Assembly: GCA_965222765.1 (NCBI GenBank)
Contig: CBDCVG010000092.1
Location: 1 to 64,000, forward strand
DNA: 64,000 bases
Direction: 5' to 3'
Source: Caldora sp965222765
GTDB lineage: Bacteria; Cyanobacteriota; Cyanobacteriia; Cyanobacteriales; Coleofasciculaceae
Shown here: piece by piece, positions 17,242 to 25,937 of the stretch
Numbering within the stretch: the stretch's first letter is position 1
Layout of the letters: every line of letters begins with the position of its first letter
The notes under the pieces: model-generated
The model's input: the letters and a program-made list of their open reading frames with translations, nothing else
Told to the model about the DNA's origin: nothing
Databases searched by the model: none
Position numbers and translations under genes: made by a program

Positions 17242-18081
17242 ATGCACTGGATATTTTCCGGCTCGTTATGTGTTGAACAGATTAAGGTAGCGATCGCTAA
17301 TTTACCACCAGGGTTGCAAGGCACAAAACTCGTACAGCTTTCAGATTTACATTACGACGGCTGGCGATTGTCAGAAAAGATGTTAGCTCAAGCGATCGAA
17401 GCTACCAATCAGGCTGAACCTGATTTAATTGTTTTAACCGGCGACTACGTAACTGATGATCCAGCACCGATTAACCAGTTAGTGAAACGGCTCAAGTACC
17501 TGCAAAGTCGTGCTGGTATCTATGCGGTACTAGGTAACCACGACTTATATTACCATCATTCAAAAGCAAGAATTATTGATGCCCTGACGAGCATTGGGGT
17601 AAAAGTTTTATGGAATGAAGTAGCTTATCCCCTTGGTAGAGGATTACCCTTGGTAGGACTACCAGATTTTTTCTCCCCTGAGTTCAATCCTCCACTAGTG
17701 ATGAACCAACTTGCTCCCCATACTCCCCGCATTGTTTTATCCCACAATCCTGACAGTGCCAAGTTGTTGCAACAATGGCGGGTAGACTTACAGCTATCTG
17801 GGCATAGTCATGGTGGTCAAATTATTATTCCAGGATTAGGACCTGCCCCCAAATTGTTACACATGCTTGGGCGCTCTTTACCCAAATCGATCAGGTACTC
17901 GATACCTTTAGTTAAGGAGTGTTCCCATATCATGCAACATTGGGAGTGGGTAAAGGGGATGCATCAGATAGGCGCAAACCAGCTTTATGTCAATCGCGGC
18001 TTGGGAACTTATGCCCCAGGACGCTTTTTGTGTCCACCAGAGGTTACAGTAATTACTCTAGTGCAGCGGGCATGGAAATAA
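17242..18081 (+). CDS. Calcineurin-like metallophosphoesterase (YkuE type)
   Basis: A 279-residue binuclear metal-dependent phosphoesterase. All family blocks are present: D35-L-H37 (SDLHYDG), GD68 (LTGDYV), GNHD (98-101), the His of VLSHNPD and the final GHSHGGQ. The order and spacing fit the YkuE/LpxH-related branch often labelled UDP-2,3-diacylglucosamine pyrophosphatase-like. The N-terminus lacks the usual membrane or Tat signal segment, and no in-frame ATG, GTG or TTG occurs shortly upstream, so the start at MHWIF is the best available. The substrate is unknown. Confidence 0.9.
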   Translation: MHWIFSGSLCVEQIKVAIANLPPGLQGTKLVQLSDLHYDGWRLSEKMLAQAIEATNQAEPDLIVLTGDYVTDDPAPINQLVKRLKYLQSRAGIYAVLGNHDLYYHHSKARIIDALTSIGVKVLWNEVAYPLGRGLPLVGLPDFFSPEFNPPLVMNQLAPHTPRIVLSHNPDSAKLLQQWRVDLQLSGHSHGGQIIIPGLGPAPKLLHMLGRSLPKSIRYSIPLVKECSHIMQHWEWVKGMHQIGANQLYVNRGLGTYAPGRFLCPPEVTVITLVQRAWK

Positions 18082-18178
18082 CCCACCAGTTTGATATCGC
18101 TAGAATCCTTACTCTATAACCATTCTTAATTCTTAATTCTTAATTTTGAATTCCGCGTAGCGGTACTAGTCAGCTCTT
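18076..18178. repeat. Dispersed ~100-bp repeat, copy 1
   Basis: AATAACCCACCAG, then TAGAATCCTTACTCTATAA, a (TTAATTC)n heptamer run, and CAGCGG-like CCGCGTAGCGGTACTAGT. The same order of blocks recurs at 58687-58790. It overlaps the phosphoesterase stop codon and the 3' end of the next gene. Confidence 0.75.
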
Positions 18179-18649
18179 CAGATTACTCGCATTACGCACC
18201 TGTCTAATTGTATGAGGCAAAACACCAACCAAAAGTGCAAATGCTTCATCGGGTAATTTAGCAATTGTGTCAGCTTTAAAGTTGAAGCCTTCAAACTGTT
18301 CAAGGATCTTCTGAGCACGTTGTAAGGATTCTGGCTTACTGGTAATTTGTTTAATCAGTTTAATCCACTGCATACGCAGTGCATAAGCCCTTTGTCGCTC
18401 CTCTGATGATTGAGGAGAGAGCAAGGAAAGATTACCTACTGCTAGCACTCGCCGACAATCAAGATCAAATAATCCCCCCACTACTGCCCCTGGTCCTGCA
18501 AATTCAGCATGATAGCGCTTATATAGAATTAGGCCATTTCGACGCTGACTCACAATCAACAACTGTTGATCATGCAGTTGCGAAAGAATGCTCAATGCTT
18601 GAGAATCTTCACTATCGTTATTACTGGGGTTCAGGCTTTGCTGTGTCAT
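18170..18649 (-). CDS. Cyanobacterial protein of unknown function
   Basis: A 159-residue soluble protein with no signal peptide. The N-terminal 20 residues are polar and disordered. The middle part (LSILSQLHDQQLLIVSQRRN then GLILYKRYHAEFAG) looks alpha/beta, and the C-terminal half is helical, ending in DEAFALLVGVLPHTIRQVRN. I do not recognise the family. Regular codon use and a normal ATG support a real gene. It is convergent with the phosphoesterase gene, and its 3' end overlaps a dispersed repeat. Confidence 0.7.
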   Translation of the reverse strand: MTQQSLNPSNNDSEDSQALSILSQLHDQQLLIVSQRRNGLILYKRYHAEFAGPGAVVGGLFDLDCRRVLAVGNLSLLSPQSSEERQRAYALRMQWIKLIKQITSKPESLQRAQKILEQFEGFNFKADTIAKLPDEAFALLVGVLPHTIRQVRNASNLKS

Positions 18650-18860
18650 GCCACCATAGCTTTGAGAGTTAGCGAAACCTTTATGGTATGCTCCCTAAAT
18701 TTATAAAGGATTAGTATTGATAAATTCCTAACCATAGCCAGAATCGGTCTGATAATTAAGAGATAATCAGAAGTTATTATGCCATTTTTCAATTGAGTTA
18801 AACCAAGCTACACCCAAAAACTTACTTTTTACCAATTAGATATTTTTTATTTGGAAGTTC

Positions 18861-19460
18861 CTAATTGGTTGAGGTAGTTATGAGATTCTTTTGCAAGAAC
18901 AAACGTTTAGGACGCCTTAATAGTTTGGATGTACCGTAGCTAGGCTCAATCTGGGAGAGTTTATATCCTGTCTTGAGATAAAGCTGTCGTGCCTGATGAT
19001 TGTTTTCCAGCACATGGAGGGAAAGCTCTTGAAATCCCCATTCTTTGGCAGTATGATCGCAAGCTAGGAGCAATTGTTTGGCGACTCCCTGGCGCCGACA
19101 CGAGTGGCTAACTGCTAGATTAGAAATGTAGGCATATTTAGATACCTGAGGTTGCCAAGAAGGAGAAGAACGAAGGGCGATTTCTACGGTACCGGCTATC
19201 TCTTCATCGTAATTAGTGGCAGTAGAAGCCTGGGAAACAGCAACTAAACAGAGGTAATGTTCAGAACTCGAGCGCAGTCGATTTCGCAAATCTTCATAAA
19301 TTCCTAACCTTAATATAGGAGAAACCCAGCGCATAATTCCAGTTGGAGGATGAAAGCTATCCGTCAAAATCTCCGCCAGTTGATTCAAATCTTGAGTTTG
19401 AGCTGTGCGGATCTTGATGTCGGGTGCATTAGTTGCAACGGCATCCTGAGCGGCAATCAT
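18861..19460 (-). CDS. GNAT-family N-acetyltransferase
   Basis: About 199 residues with the GNAT fold: IKIRTAQTQDLNQLAEI at the N-terminus, acetyl-CoA-binding motif A (YISNLAVSHSCRRQGVAKQL, with the RRQGVA pyrophosphate loop) and motif B (ELSLHVLENNHQARQLYLKT, then GYK). The acyl acceptor is unknown; RimI-like protein or small-molecule acetylation are both possible. The start is taken at the ATG at 19460 (MIAAQDAV). A GTG 45 bp upstream would add a Phe-rich stretch that does not look like protein of this family. Confidence 0.88.
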   Translation of the reverse strand: MIAAQDAVATNAPDIKIRTAQTQDLNQLAEILTDSFHPPTGIMRWVSPILRLGIYEDLRNRLRSSSEHYLCLVAVSQASTATNYDEEIAGTVEIALRSSPSWQPQVSKYAYISNLAVSHSCRRQGVAKQLLLACDHTAKEWGFQELSLHVLENNHQARQLYLKTGYKLSQIEPSYGTSKLLRRPKRLFLQKNLITTSTN

Positions 19461-19990
19461 TGTTTCGTAGGGCTTCAAGAAAAAGAAGCAGGGGTTCACA
19501 ACCACAATAATATTTTGCTAAAAAACAATTTAACTAGCCCGAACAACAAAGGCAATTTCCCTTGTAAGTTCCAGCAAAAAGTATAACTCAGAAGGTGTCC
19601 TGAGGCTCTGTTTATAGGCATCTTGAGCATCTGAAGTAAGCTATTGAAGATACCCATCGAAGTTTAATATTAACCAATATCGGAGTTGGGAACTTAAGAG
19701 TTTGACAAGATGTCTGAATTATAAACCATCCGTGAATACACTTAAATTTTTGCCTTGCCAGGGTTTGAAACCACGGTAACGGTTACGAAATTTTACATCT
19801 ACAGGACTTACGTTCAGTGCCCTGGGCTCAAAAGTGTTCCTCAGACGGTGCTGATCTTGGCAATGCAACCAGTAAAAATTAGAATACTTTCTTGTATGTT
19901 GATTTTTGAAATTTTTAATTGCTTAAGGGAGCTAATTTTGATAAATTAGCGTCTATTTAGAACGTAGAAGTTGAGTTTATTGCTTAGATC
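19461..19990. other. Gene-free ~500-bp spacer
   Basis: Short open frames exist but none has protein-like composition. A fragment ACAGGACTTACGTTCAG at about 19800 resembles a common cyanobacterial dispersed repeat. No terminator or array is evident. It contains the promoter of the DUF3747 gene. Confidence 0.45.
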
Positions 19991-20761
19991 ATGAAAATTG
20001 CTAAATGGCTTCGAGCTGCTGTTATAACTACAGCTTCCTGTCTCACTATTGGTGGTTTTACTCCAGCCACTGCTAATGTTTTTGAAAAAACAGAAGTTGA
20101 CCCTAATGATTTCATCGCCATAGCAATCGAATACAAGGACGGTGATCATAAAATGATCATTGTAGAACAGGTTTCCAGGGAGCAGCGTTGTTGGGCTGAG
20201 GACGACACTCAGAGCTTAAACAATCAAGATCTTCCAGTCCTCGTAGATCCTCTACTGATGACCTTTGACTTCACCGGTATTTGTCGGCGTAGTACTGACA
20301 GTAACGGCTATTCAATCCGTATGAACGATGAAGACTTAGGCTCCAATTATCTGCTCACATTAGTTAAGCGTAAGGGAGAATTTGTTTTAGTTGGTGTCCC
20401 TCGACCTTGGGCAGGGCGTGGGCTAAAAAGGATTGAGATTGGTCGAACTCGAGGTAACGAGAATGGAAATGAGAAAATTTTTCTGGATCCCGGTTGGCGA
20501 TTTACGAAAAGGACTTATCAAGGAAGAGTGTTAGGTCACGTATATCTTACCTATGATTCGGCAGAGGGTATAACCAGAGAGCGAAATACTACTCCTCAAC
20601 CGCTACCACCGGCTAATGAACCGGTGAGGGAATTGATTTTTGAGTCAGGAGCAGACGCAGTTGATCCTTTCATAGAAGAACCCGAAACTAGCAATGAAAC
20701 TCCAACGGCTCCTTCTAACTCAGAGTCCACAGTACCAGTACTTGTTGTCCCTGTAAGATGA
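19991..20761 (+). CDS. DUF3747 secreted protein
   Basis: A 256-residue exported protein with a clear signal peptide (LRAAVITTASCLTIGGF, cleavage near ATA-N). The DUF3747 core follows: FEKTEVDPNDFIAIAI, IIVEQVSREQRCWAED, VDPLLMTFDFTGICRRS, TDSNGYSIRM and LGSNYLLTLVKR. The last 60 residues are Pro/Thr/Glu-rich and look disordered. Two Cys (in RCW and GIC) are positioned as in the family. DUF3747 is found mostly in cyanobacteria and its function is unknown. A perfect inverted repeat follows the stop and may be its terminator. Confidence 0.9.
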   Translation: MKIAKWLRAAVITTASCLTIGGFTPATANVFEKTEVDPNDFIAIAIEYKDGDHKMIIVEQVSREQRCWAEDDTQSLNNQDLPVLVDPLLMTFDFTGICRRSTDSNGYSIRMNDEDLGSNYLLTLVKRKGEFVLVGVPRPWAGRGLKRIEIGRTRGNENGNEKIFLDPGWRFTKRTYQGRVLGHVYLTYDSAEGITRERNTTPQPLPPANEPVRELIFESGADAVDPFIEEPETSNETPTAPSNSESTVPVLVVPVR

Positions 20762-20791
20762 GTTTCCCAAGAGCAACCGCCGTTAATGGGG

Positions 20792-20845
20792 TTGCTAAAA
20801 CTGGCATTCCCCGGAAGATAGCACGGGAGATGCCAGTTTTAGCAA
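20792..20845 (+). terminator. 16-bp perfect inverted repeat after DUF3747 gene
   Basis: TTGCTAAAACTGGCAT (20792-20807) and ATGCCAGTTTTAGCAA (20830-20845) pair exactly around a 22-base loop. GTTGTTGGTTATTTATT follows. It could terminate transcription, or be a small mobile palindrome; the T-tract is weak. Confidence 0.45.
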
Positions 20846-20895
20846 GTTGTTGGTTATTTATTATTACAAACAACAAATAACCAACAACCAACAAC

Positions 20896-20918
20896 AAAGC
20901 GGGGGGAAGCCCCGCTTT
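20896..20918 (-). terminator. Terminator hairpin of potC
   Basis: AAAGCGGGG and CCCCGCTTT form a 9-bp GC-rich stem with a 5-base loop, 6 bp past the potC stop. On the minus strand GTTGTTGGTTGTT follows. It could also serve the convergent DUF3747 gene. Confidence 0.65.
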
Positions 20919-20924
20919 CAGTAA

Positions 20925-21776
20925 CTACTCAAAGCGTTTTTGCTCACTGCGATGACGGAGGGATTCAGCGACGAAGGCAACGAACCCAGATCCCAAAATT
21001 AACATCACACTCAAGGCGTTGATATCCGGTTTAACACCAGTGCGAATACGACTAAAGATTTCCATTGGTAAAGTTGTGGCACCAGTACCAGCGGTAAAAC
21101 TGGCAATCAGAAAGTCATCCATACTCAGGACAAAAGATAACAGACAACCAGCAATAATGGCTGGCATCAGTTCCGGTAGCAAGACTTTGATAAAAGCTTG
21201 AACTGGAGTTGCTCCTAAATCGAGAGCGGCTTCTTCCAAGTGAGAGTCAAGACTAGAAATTCGTGAAGAGACAACAATAGCAATATAGGCAAGACAAAAA
21301 ACCACATGAGCTGCCACAATCGTCCACAGACTCAGGGGAGTACGGATGACTGCCAAGAAAACTAAGGTAGACACTGCGATCGCAATATCGGGTACAATCA
21401 GCGGCAGGTAAGAAATACCTTTATACAAGGTTTTGCCTCTAAATCGGTAACGGGCTAAACCTACAGCCATCATCGTACCAATTACTGCAGAAATTAGGAC
21501 TGCGAACAAAGCCACTTGTAGGCTATTCAACAATGAACTGCCTATACGGGAATCTTTTAACAACCTGATATACCACTTCAAGGTAAATCCCTGCCAATTA
21601 GCGCTATAAGCAGAATCATTGAAGCTATAAAACGTCAGCACCAGGATGGGCAGGTACATATAAAAGTACATTAGTAGGGAAAAAATTCCCTGCCAGGAGA
21701 ATGGAAACTTCGATTTAGATGAGTGCATCTCTATGGGCATCTCCTCCTCCTGATGCTGCAATAGTTTCTCTGTCAT
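20925..21776 (-). CDS. potC: Spermidine/putrescine-type ABC transporter permease
   Basis: A 283-residue inner-membrane permease with six predicted TM segments. The N-terminal MYFYMYLPILVLTFYSFND and the cytoplasmic EAA loop EEAALDLGATPVQAFIKVLL are typical of PotC/YdcV. The C-terminal region DDFLIASFTAGTGATTLPME is strongly conserved in PotC. It should pair with PotB, the ATPase PotA and the binding protein PotD, but none lies in this window. The gene upstream on the same strand is a TnpB, so a transposon may separate it from its partners. Start: MTEKLLQ, with MPIEMHS as an alternative. Confidence 0.93.
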   Translation of the reverse strand: MTEKLLQHQEEEMPIEMHSSKSKFPFSWQGIFSLLMYFYMYLPILVLTFYSFNDSAYSANWQGFTLKWYIRLLKDSRIGSSLLNSLQVALFAVLISAVIGTMMAVGLARYRFRGKTLYKGISYLPLIVPDIAIAVSTLVFLAVIRTPLSLWTIVAAHVVFCLAYIAIVVSSRISSLDSHLEEAALDLGATPVQAFIKVLLPELMPAIIAGCLLSFVLSMDDFLIASFTAGTGATTLPMEIFSRIRTGVKPDINALSVMLILGSGFVAFVAESLRHRSEQKRFE

Positions 21777-21881
21777 CGTGATTGCGTCTTACCTATTTTG
21801 CCTTGATTCGGATAAAGCATTATTATCCCTCTGTTTACCGCTCGTAGAAACCTTGACAAAGTTACCAAAAGGTAGTCAATG

Positions 21882-23105
21882 TTAGACATCTACGTTTGTA
21901 ATCTTAGACCAAACTCCTAAAACTACAGGCACAAACGGCAGTGCCTCTATTCCCTCAAAAGCATTGGGAATTACTTTACGGGCGATATTCATGCTTCCAT
22001 TGATATCCGCATTTATGGTTCTACCAGTGGAAGTTTTATATAAACCACGTTTGATTCGTTTACCACTAAACACCGGTTTGGCTTCTGTTTTAGTATTGTA
22101 AATAGGTAAATTATCACCATCCAAAGCACTCGCTTTGGATGTGTAGCTCTCTTCAGTTGAAACTAATTCAATACCTGCCAGTTGGGCTTTGTAGGTCAAC
22201 AACCTAATCAATTTGGCATGAGGAATTTTGGTAAAGTCTTGATTATTCTTTTTCCCAATGTTGAGCTCTTGTTTCCATCCTTGATTATTACCAATAATTA
22301 ATTGACCAATCTCATTTAACTGACACCAATCAATAACTCTACGACTCACAGTATGAAGGTAGTTATCAATCTTTCTATCTCGCTTGCTGTTGAGCTGTTT
22401 AACTTGCCTCCAAGCCTCGATTGATTGTGCTTTTGCTACTCTCTTATTGAATAATTGGTTAATACTTTTCAACGGTCTACCATTAATCAACAGCGGTCTA
22501 ATACCGGGATGATTGGATGTTATAGCCATCAAATTGTTTAAACCAAGATCTACGCCAGCAACATATTTACCATCAAATTTAGGTAGTTCATTAACTGTGT
22601 AAACAATCTCAATCACATAGTGGTCAAGTTTAGGAACAATTCGTACTTGGTCTACATTATTAGCCTGAGTCGTCAACTCAATATTCGTCTGAGACAGCTT
22701 GACAATACCTTTAGCTAGGAGTGGTTTGGATATTGCATCTGTGGGATAAATAACAACATTCCGACCACGTTCTTTATGCTTGTATCCTGGCATTTTAGGT
22801 TTACCTAAATATTTTGCAGGATATTGAGACCAATCTTTTAGAGCTGTCAACCAACCTTTCCAAGCTTCAGAAACTCGACGAACAATCTGTTTACTAACTT
22901 TAGTTGGAAGGTATCGATAAGCTTCTAAGTTCTTAGTTTGGTGGTAAATATCAATCGAGTTATAATACTTGTGAGTGACAAATAAATATTGACGCTGGAG
23001 ATAATTAGCACAGTTATAAAGATGCTTGGATTGCAATGCTAAATAGTCACATTCTTGCCAAAAGCTATGCTGTCGGTTAATGATATGCTTCTCAACTAAC
23101 TGCAT
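21882..23105 (-). CDS. tnpB: TnpB, RNA-guided nuclease of an IS200/IS605-like element
   Basis: A 407-residue TnpB/OrfB protein, the relative of Cas12 that cuts DNA guided by an omega RNA from the element's own end. The N-terminal half is helical and DNA/RNA-binding, with PKMPGYKHKERGRN. RuvC-I is AGVDLGLNNLMAI (D186) and RuvC-III is NADINGSMNIARK (D367). At the usual RuvC-II site it has IIGNNQGWKQE (271-281) in place of a clear E-D/N-L block, and the following region TEESYTSKASALDG lacks the CxxC zinc-finger pairs. No TnpA Y1 transposase is adjacent. A divergent small RHH gene shares the promoter region. Confidence 0.92.
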   Translation of the reverse strand: MQLVEKHIINRQHSFWQECDYLALQSKHLYNCANYLQRQYLFVTHKYYNSIDIYHQTKNLEAYRYLPTKVSKQIVRRVSEAWKGWLTALKDWSQYPAKYLGKPKMPGYKHKERGRNVVIYPTDAISKPLLAKGIVKLSQTNIELTTQANNVDQVRIVPKLDHYVIEIVYTVNELPKFDGKYVAGVDLGLNNLMAITSNHPGIRPLLINGRPLKSINQLFNKRVAKAQSIEAWRQVKQLNSKRDRKIDNYLHTVSRRVIDWCQLNEIGQLIIGNNQGWKQELNIGKKNNQDFTKIPHAKLIRLLTYKAQLAGIELVSTEESYTSKASALDGDNLPIYNTKTEAKPVFSGKRIKRGLYKTSTGRTINADINGSMNIARKVIPNAFEGIEALPFVPVVLGVWSKITNVDV

Positions 23106-23132
23106 TTGACTCGACCTCTCAAATGTGCAATA

Positions 23133-23149
23133 CTCATATCATATATGAG
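23133..23149. promoter_or_regulatory. Palindromic operator candidate between tnpB and RHH genes
   Basis: CTCATAT-CAT-ATATGAG, a 7-bp perfect dyad, lies 28 bp before the tnpB start and 20 bp before the preferred RHH start. RHH proteins commonly repress their own divergent promoter, so this is the natural operator candidate. Confidence 0.5.
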
Positions 23150-23168
23150 TAAAATAAAGGTTGTCAAG

Positions 23169-23333
23169 ATGGCAGGCAAAAAAATCTATAATGAGCCAAA
23201 ACGTAGATTTACTATGACTTTGACTCCAACAGCTATCCAGTGGTTAGAAAAAAAACAATTAGAGTTAGGAGCAAACAGCTTAAGTGATGTCATAGAGAGG
23301 ATGGCAAGACAAAAGCTACCAAATAATGAGTAG
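23169..23333 (+). CDS. Small ribbon-helix-helix-like protein next to TnpB
   Basis: 54 residues: MAGKKIYNEPKRRFTMTL with a predicted beta strand, then PTAIQWLEKKQLELGANSLS and DVIERMARQKL, two helices. This is the RHH (CopG/Arc) pattern: strand with alternating basic residues, helix, Asn-Ser turn, helix. An open frame continues upstream to 23106, but the ATG at 23145 lies inside the dyad operator, and AAAGG stands 8 bases before the ATG at 23169, so I prefer the shorter form. It probably regulates the divergent tnpB. It could instead be a domesticated neighbour gene. Confidence 0.65.
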   Translation: MAGKKIYNEPKRRFTMTLTPTAIQWLEKKQLELGANSLSDVIERMARQKLPNNE

Positions 23334-23483
23334 CAATGGCTAGCTTTGTCCAACAATTAGGTTACAGTTTCAAACCCTTAAACCGACAAGTATTGCCCCA
23401 GTCCCAAGTTTCGTCAATATCATGGAAAGATGAAGCACTGCTTGTTTTTGTGAACAGAGCCATTCCTACAGGTAAGAACAAAG

Positions 23484-23879
23484 ATGTCGAGCAAACCAAA
23501 AAGTAGAAAAATTGCGGCCCTGCTAGCCTTCAGTGGAGTGGTGCTACCGGTTTCGGGATTCCACAAGCTTTATCTGGGGCAACCGCTTTGGGGGGCACTA
23601 TATCTGCTACTATGGTGGACGCCTATTCCCAACATTGCTAGTGCTATTGAAGGGGTTTGGTATTTGGGACAAAGTCAGGATGAATTTGACCGCAAATTTA
23701 ACTGTGGGTTGGTACCTGAGATCTCAGAAAATGTTAATCAAACACCTATAGTTGATCCCGCGCAAGTAGGAGCAGTAGCTGATGCTCTACGACAACTAGA
23801 CAGCTTACGCCAGGAGGGGTTAGTGTCTGAGTATGAATTTGAGCAAAAGCGTAGGCAATTGCTTGACAGGATTGCATGA
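23484..23879 (+). CDS. TM2-domain protein with SHOCT-like C-terminus
   Basis: 131 residues. The N-terminal half is a TM2 domain: KIAALLAFSGVVLPVSGFHK, with the GFHKLYLG turn, then ALYLLLWWTPIPNIASAIEG and a DEF motif. The C-terminal ALRQLDSLRQEGLVSEYEFE, then QKRRQLLDRIA, is a short SHOCT helix hairpin often found in membrane-tethered oligomers. The function is unknown. Its stop is 6 bp before the ComEA-like gene, so the two form an operon. Confidence 0.88.
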   Translation: MSSKPKSRKIAALLAFSGVVLPVSGFHKLYLGQPLWGALYLLLWWTPIPNIASAIEGVWYLGQSQDEFDRKFNCGLVPEISENVNQTPIVDPAQVGAVADALRQLDSLRQEGLVSEYEFEQKRRQLLDRIA

Positions 23880-23885
23880 AGTCTC

Positions 23886-24434
23886 ATGGCACTATTTGAC
23901 TGGCTCTCACCAACAACTAGACAGTATCCGAATCAACAATCAATTCGGGTGCGGATTCAAAATGACCCTTACTATCGACTACAATCAGCCCAAGAAATTG
24001 CGATCGCAGCAGCTTTGGGTATCAAAATTGATGTCAATCAAGCTAGTGTAGATGACTGGTTGAGATTACCAGGGGTTTCAATTCATCAAGCGCGATTGCT
24101 GGTTGAACTTACCAACAGCGGTGTTCAGTTTTACTGTCTGGAAGATATTGCCGCAGCTCTTAGTGTATCAGTAGGACGTCTGAGACCTTTAGAACCAATT
24201 CTGGATTTTTGTTACTACGATACCGAAAGCCTCTTGATGCCTCAGCAAATCAATGCTAATGCAGCTTCAGTAGAACAACTGACGAAAGTACCAGCAATTG
24301 ACTTATTTCTCGCCAGAGCGATCGCCCAAAATCGACTTGAGCATGGCTTGTACCGTAATCTTGCTGATTTCCAGCGACGCCTTGACCTTAATTCCCAGTT
24401 AGTCTCAGAATTAATGTACTATCTCAGGTTTTGA
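23886..24434 (+). CDS. ComEA-like helix-hairpin-helix protein
   Basis: 182 residues with two HhH regions: IDVNQASVDDWLRLPGVSIH followed by QARLLVELTNSG, and INANAASVEQLTKVPAIDLF followed by LARAIAQNR. The IDVNQAS and INANAAS starts and PG/PA hairpins are the ComEA pattern for sequence-independent DNA binding. There is no signal peptide or TM anchor. It might act in the cytoplasm or be tethered by the TM2 protein encoded just upstream; that link is inferred only from the operon. A role in DNA uptake is possible but not shown. Confidence 0.85.
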   Translation: MALFDWLSPTTRQYPNQQSIRVRIQNDPYYRLQSAQEIAIAAALGIKIDVNQASVDDWLRLPGVSIHQARLLVELTNSGVQFYCLEDIAAALSVSVGRLRPLEPILDFCYYDTESLLMPQQINANAASVEQLTKVPAIDLFLARAIAQNRLEHGLYRNLADFQRRLDLNSQLVSELMYYLRF

Positions 24435-24445
24435 GTAGAGACAGG

Positions 24446-24795
24446 TCATAGTCTTAGCAAATCAATATTAGGAAAATTGAATAACTTAAGGTCAACCAAA
24501 AGTTTAAATAAACGCTTAATAATATTGAAGTTTTTACAAAAACGATGACACCTAATCAGTAAGTTTTTTAGTTGGTCAATCGGATTTTCTTCCGGAGCAT
24601 TCGGAGCAATTAGTTCATTACTTTCCACTCTGACTCTGTTAAATCTTGATTCACACAGCCAAGTAAATCACGCATTTCTTGCCCTTTTGATAGCTTGCAC
24701 CATCCCAAATAATTAATTTGTCTTTCTTCTTCTTTCTTTTTCGCTTCTTTTTGATTGATTTTGATTAGCTCTTTAATTAACTGTGCTTTCTCCAT
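24446..24795 (-). pseudogene. IS630-family transposase 3' fragment, frameshifted
   Basis: Two overlapping minus-strand frames give pieces of one IS630 (Tc1/mariner-type DDE) transposase: KGQEMRDLLGCVNQDLTESE then WKV in one frame, and LIAPNAPEENPIDQLKNLL with a C-terminal helix in the other. The PNAPEENPID block normally holds the third catalytic acidic residue. The frames join near 24610-24628 by a frameshift. The 5' half of the gene is missing. It is a dead remnant. Confidence 0.8.
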
Positions 24796-24934
24796 TTCCT
24801 GCTGGGTAAATCTTCAAATAAGTTTAATGCTCCATAATATGTTTATTCTTTTCATTATTAATTGGTATTAGACCTCTCCGAAAAATAAATAATTTGTGTT
24901 TTAATAATATTAATTGTGTTTTTTATAAGATTGT

Positions 24935-25834
24935 ATGAGTTCTCTATTCGAGCATATTCAAAATCATCCGCAAGATGCACAGCGTTTACTTGGTCTGAAA
25001 TATGAGCAGCTAGAAAAATTGCTAGAAAAAGCCAGAGAGCTACATTATAAAAAGCTAGCCTCATCTGAGGCTAAAAAAGTCAGAATTATTGCGGCTGGAG
25101 GGGGTCGAAAGACCCTACTTTCTCTCGAAGAACAAGTCCTCCTTACTTTAACATATCTGCGACATTTGACAACATTCCAATTACTGGGAATTCAATTTGG
25201 AGTCAGCGAAACAACCGCCAATGATACCTTCAATTATTGGTGTCCTATTTTGGCAGAGTTATTACCGGCTAGCTTACTTGAACAAGTAAAAAAAAACTCA
25301 AGTGACAGTGAAATCATCAAAGAAATACTACAGGAATATCAATTAATAGTGGATAGCTGTGAGCAGCCAATAGAAAGACCTGGAGCCTATGAAGAACAAA
25401 AAAAATACTATTCAGGCAAGAAGAAAAATCATACTCGAAAAAATCAATTAATTGTTTTGCCTAATGGCAAGGATATTGTTGATGTAATAGCAGGTCAACC
25501 TGGTCCTAAAAGTGACGTTAAATTATTTCGTGAAACTCAAAACAATTTTGACGAAAATCAAAAGTTTACTGGAGATAAAGCTTACGAGGGAGAAGCATCG
25601 ATTAGAACTCCTAAGAAAAAACCGAAAAAGCGAGAATTAACTGCAGAGCAAAAAAAGAAAAATCAAGAACTAGCAGTTGAAAGAGTGATAGTAGAACATG
25701 TAATTCGTCTAGTTAAGATATTTAGAGTAGCTCAAGAGAGATTTCGATTAAATACCAGAAAGTATGAACAGATAATTGGCATAATTTGCGGGTTAGTGAG
25801 ATTAAGGATTGGTGCATTAATACTACCAACATAA
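24935..25834 (+). CDS. IS5-type DDE transposase, apparently intact
   Basis: 299 residues. An N-terminal helical HTH region (LSLEEQVLLTLTYLRHLTTF, then GVSETTANDTFNYW) is followed by a DDE catalytic domain: first Asp in LIVDSCEQPIERP, second in FTGDKAYEG, and Glu in VERVIVEHVIRLVKIFR. This is the HTH_Tnp_4/DDE_Tnp_4 arrangement of IS5-group elements. The DNA is very AT-rich (long A runs), unlike the neighbouring housekeeping genes, which suggests recent transfer. A left end is probable at about 24867 (ATTAGACCTCTCCGAAAA). The right end is uncertain. Confidence 0.88.
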   Translation: MSSLFEHIQNHPQDAQRLLGLKYEQLEKLLEKARELHYKKLASSEAKKVRIIAAGGGRKTLLSLEEQVLLTLTYLRHLTTFQLLGIQFGVSETTANDTFNYWCPILAELLPASLLEQVKKNSSDSEIIKEILQEYQLIVDSCEQPIERPGAYEEQKKYYSGKKKNHTRKNQLIVLPNGKDIVDVIAGQPGPKSDVKLFRETQNNFDENQKFTGDKAYEGEASIRTPKKKPKKRELTAEQKKKNQELAVERVIVEHVIRLVKIFRVAQERFRLNTRKYEQIIGIICGLVRLRIGALILPT

Positions 25835-25937
25835 TTAATTGAATGTCTATTATTGATGAATAAAAATAATAAAAATAGATAATAAAATGAGAAATTATTA
25901 ACAGTAATTGGCTCAAGTACCTATTTTAGCGTAGAAA

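Noticed and set aside
23336..23506. A 56-codon open frame (MASFVQQLGYSFKPLNRQVL...) between the RHH and TM2 genes
   Set aside because: It overlaps the TM2 gene start in another frame, has no clear ribosome binding site and shows no recognisable protein pattern; kept out as probable chance.
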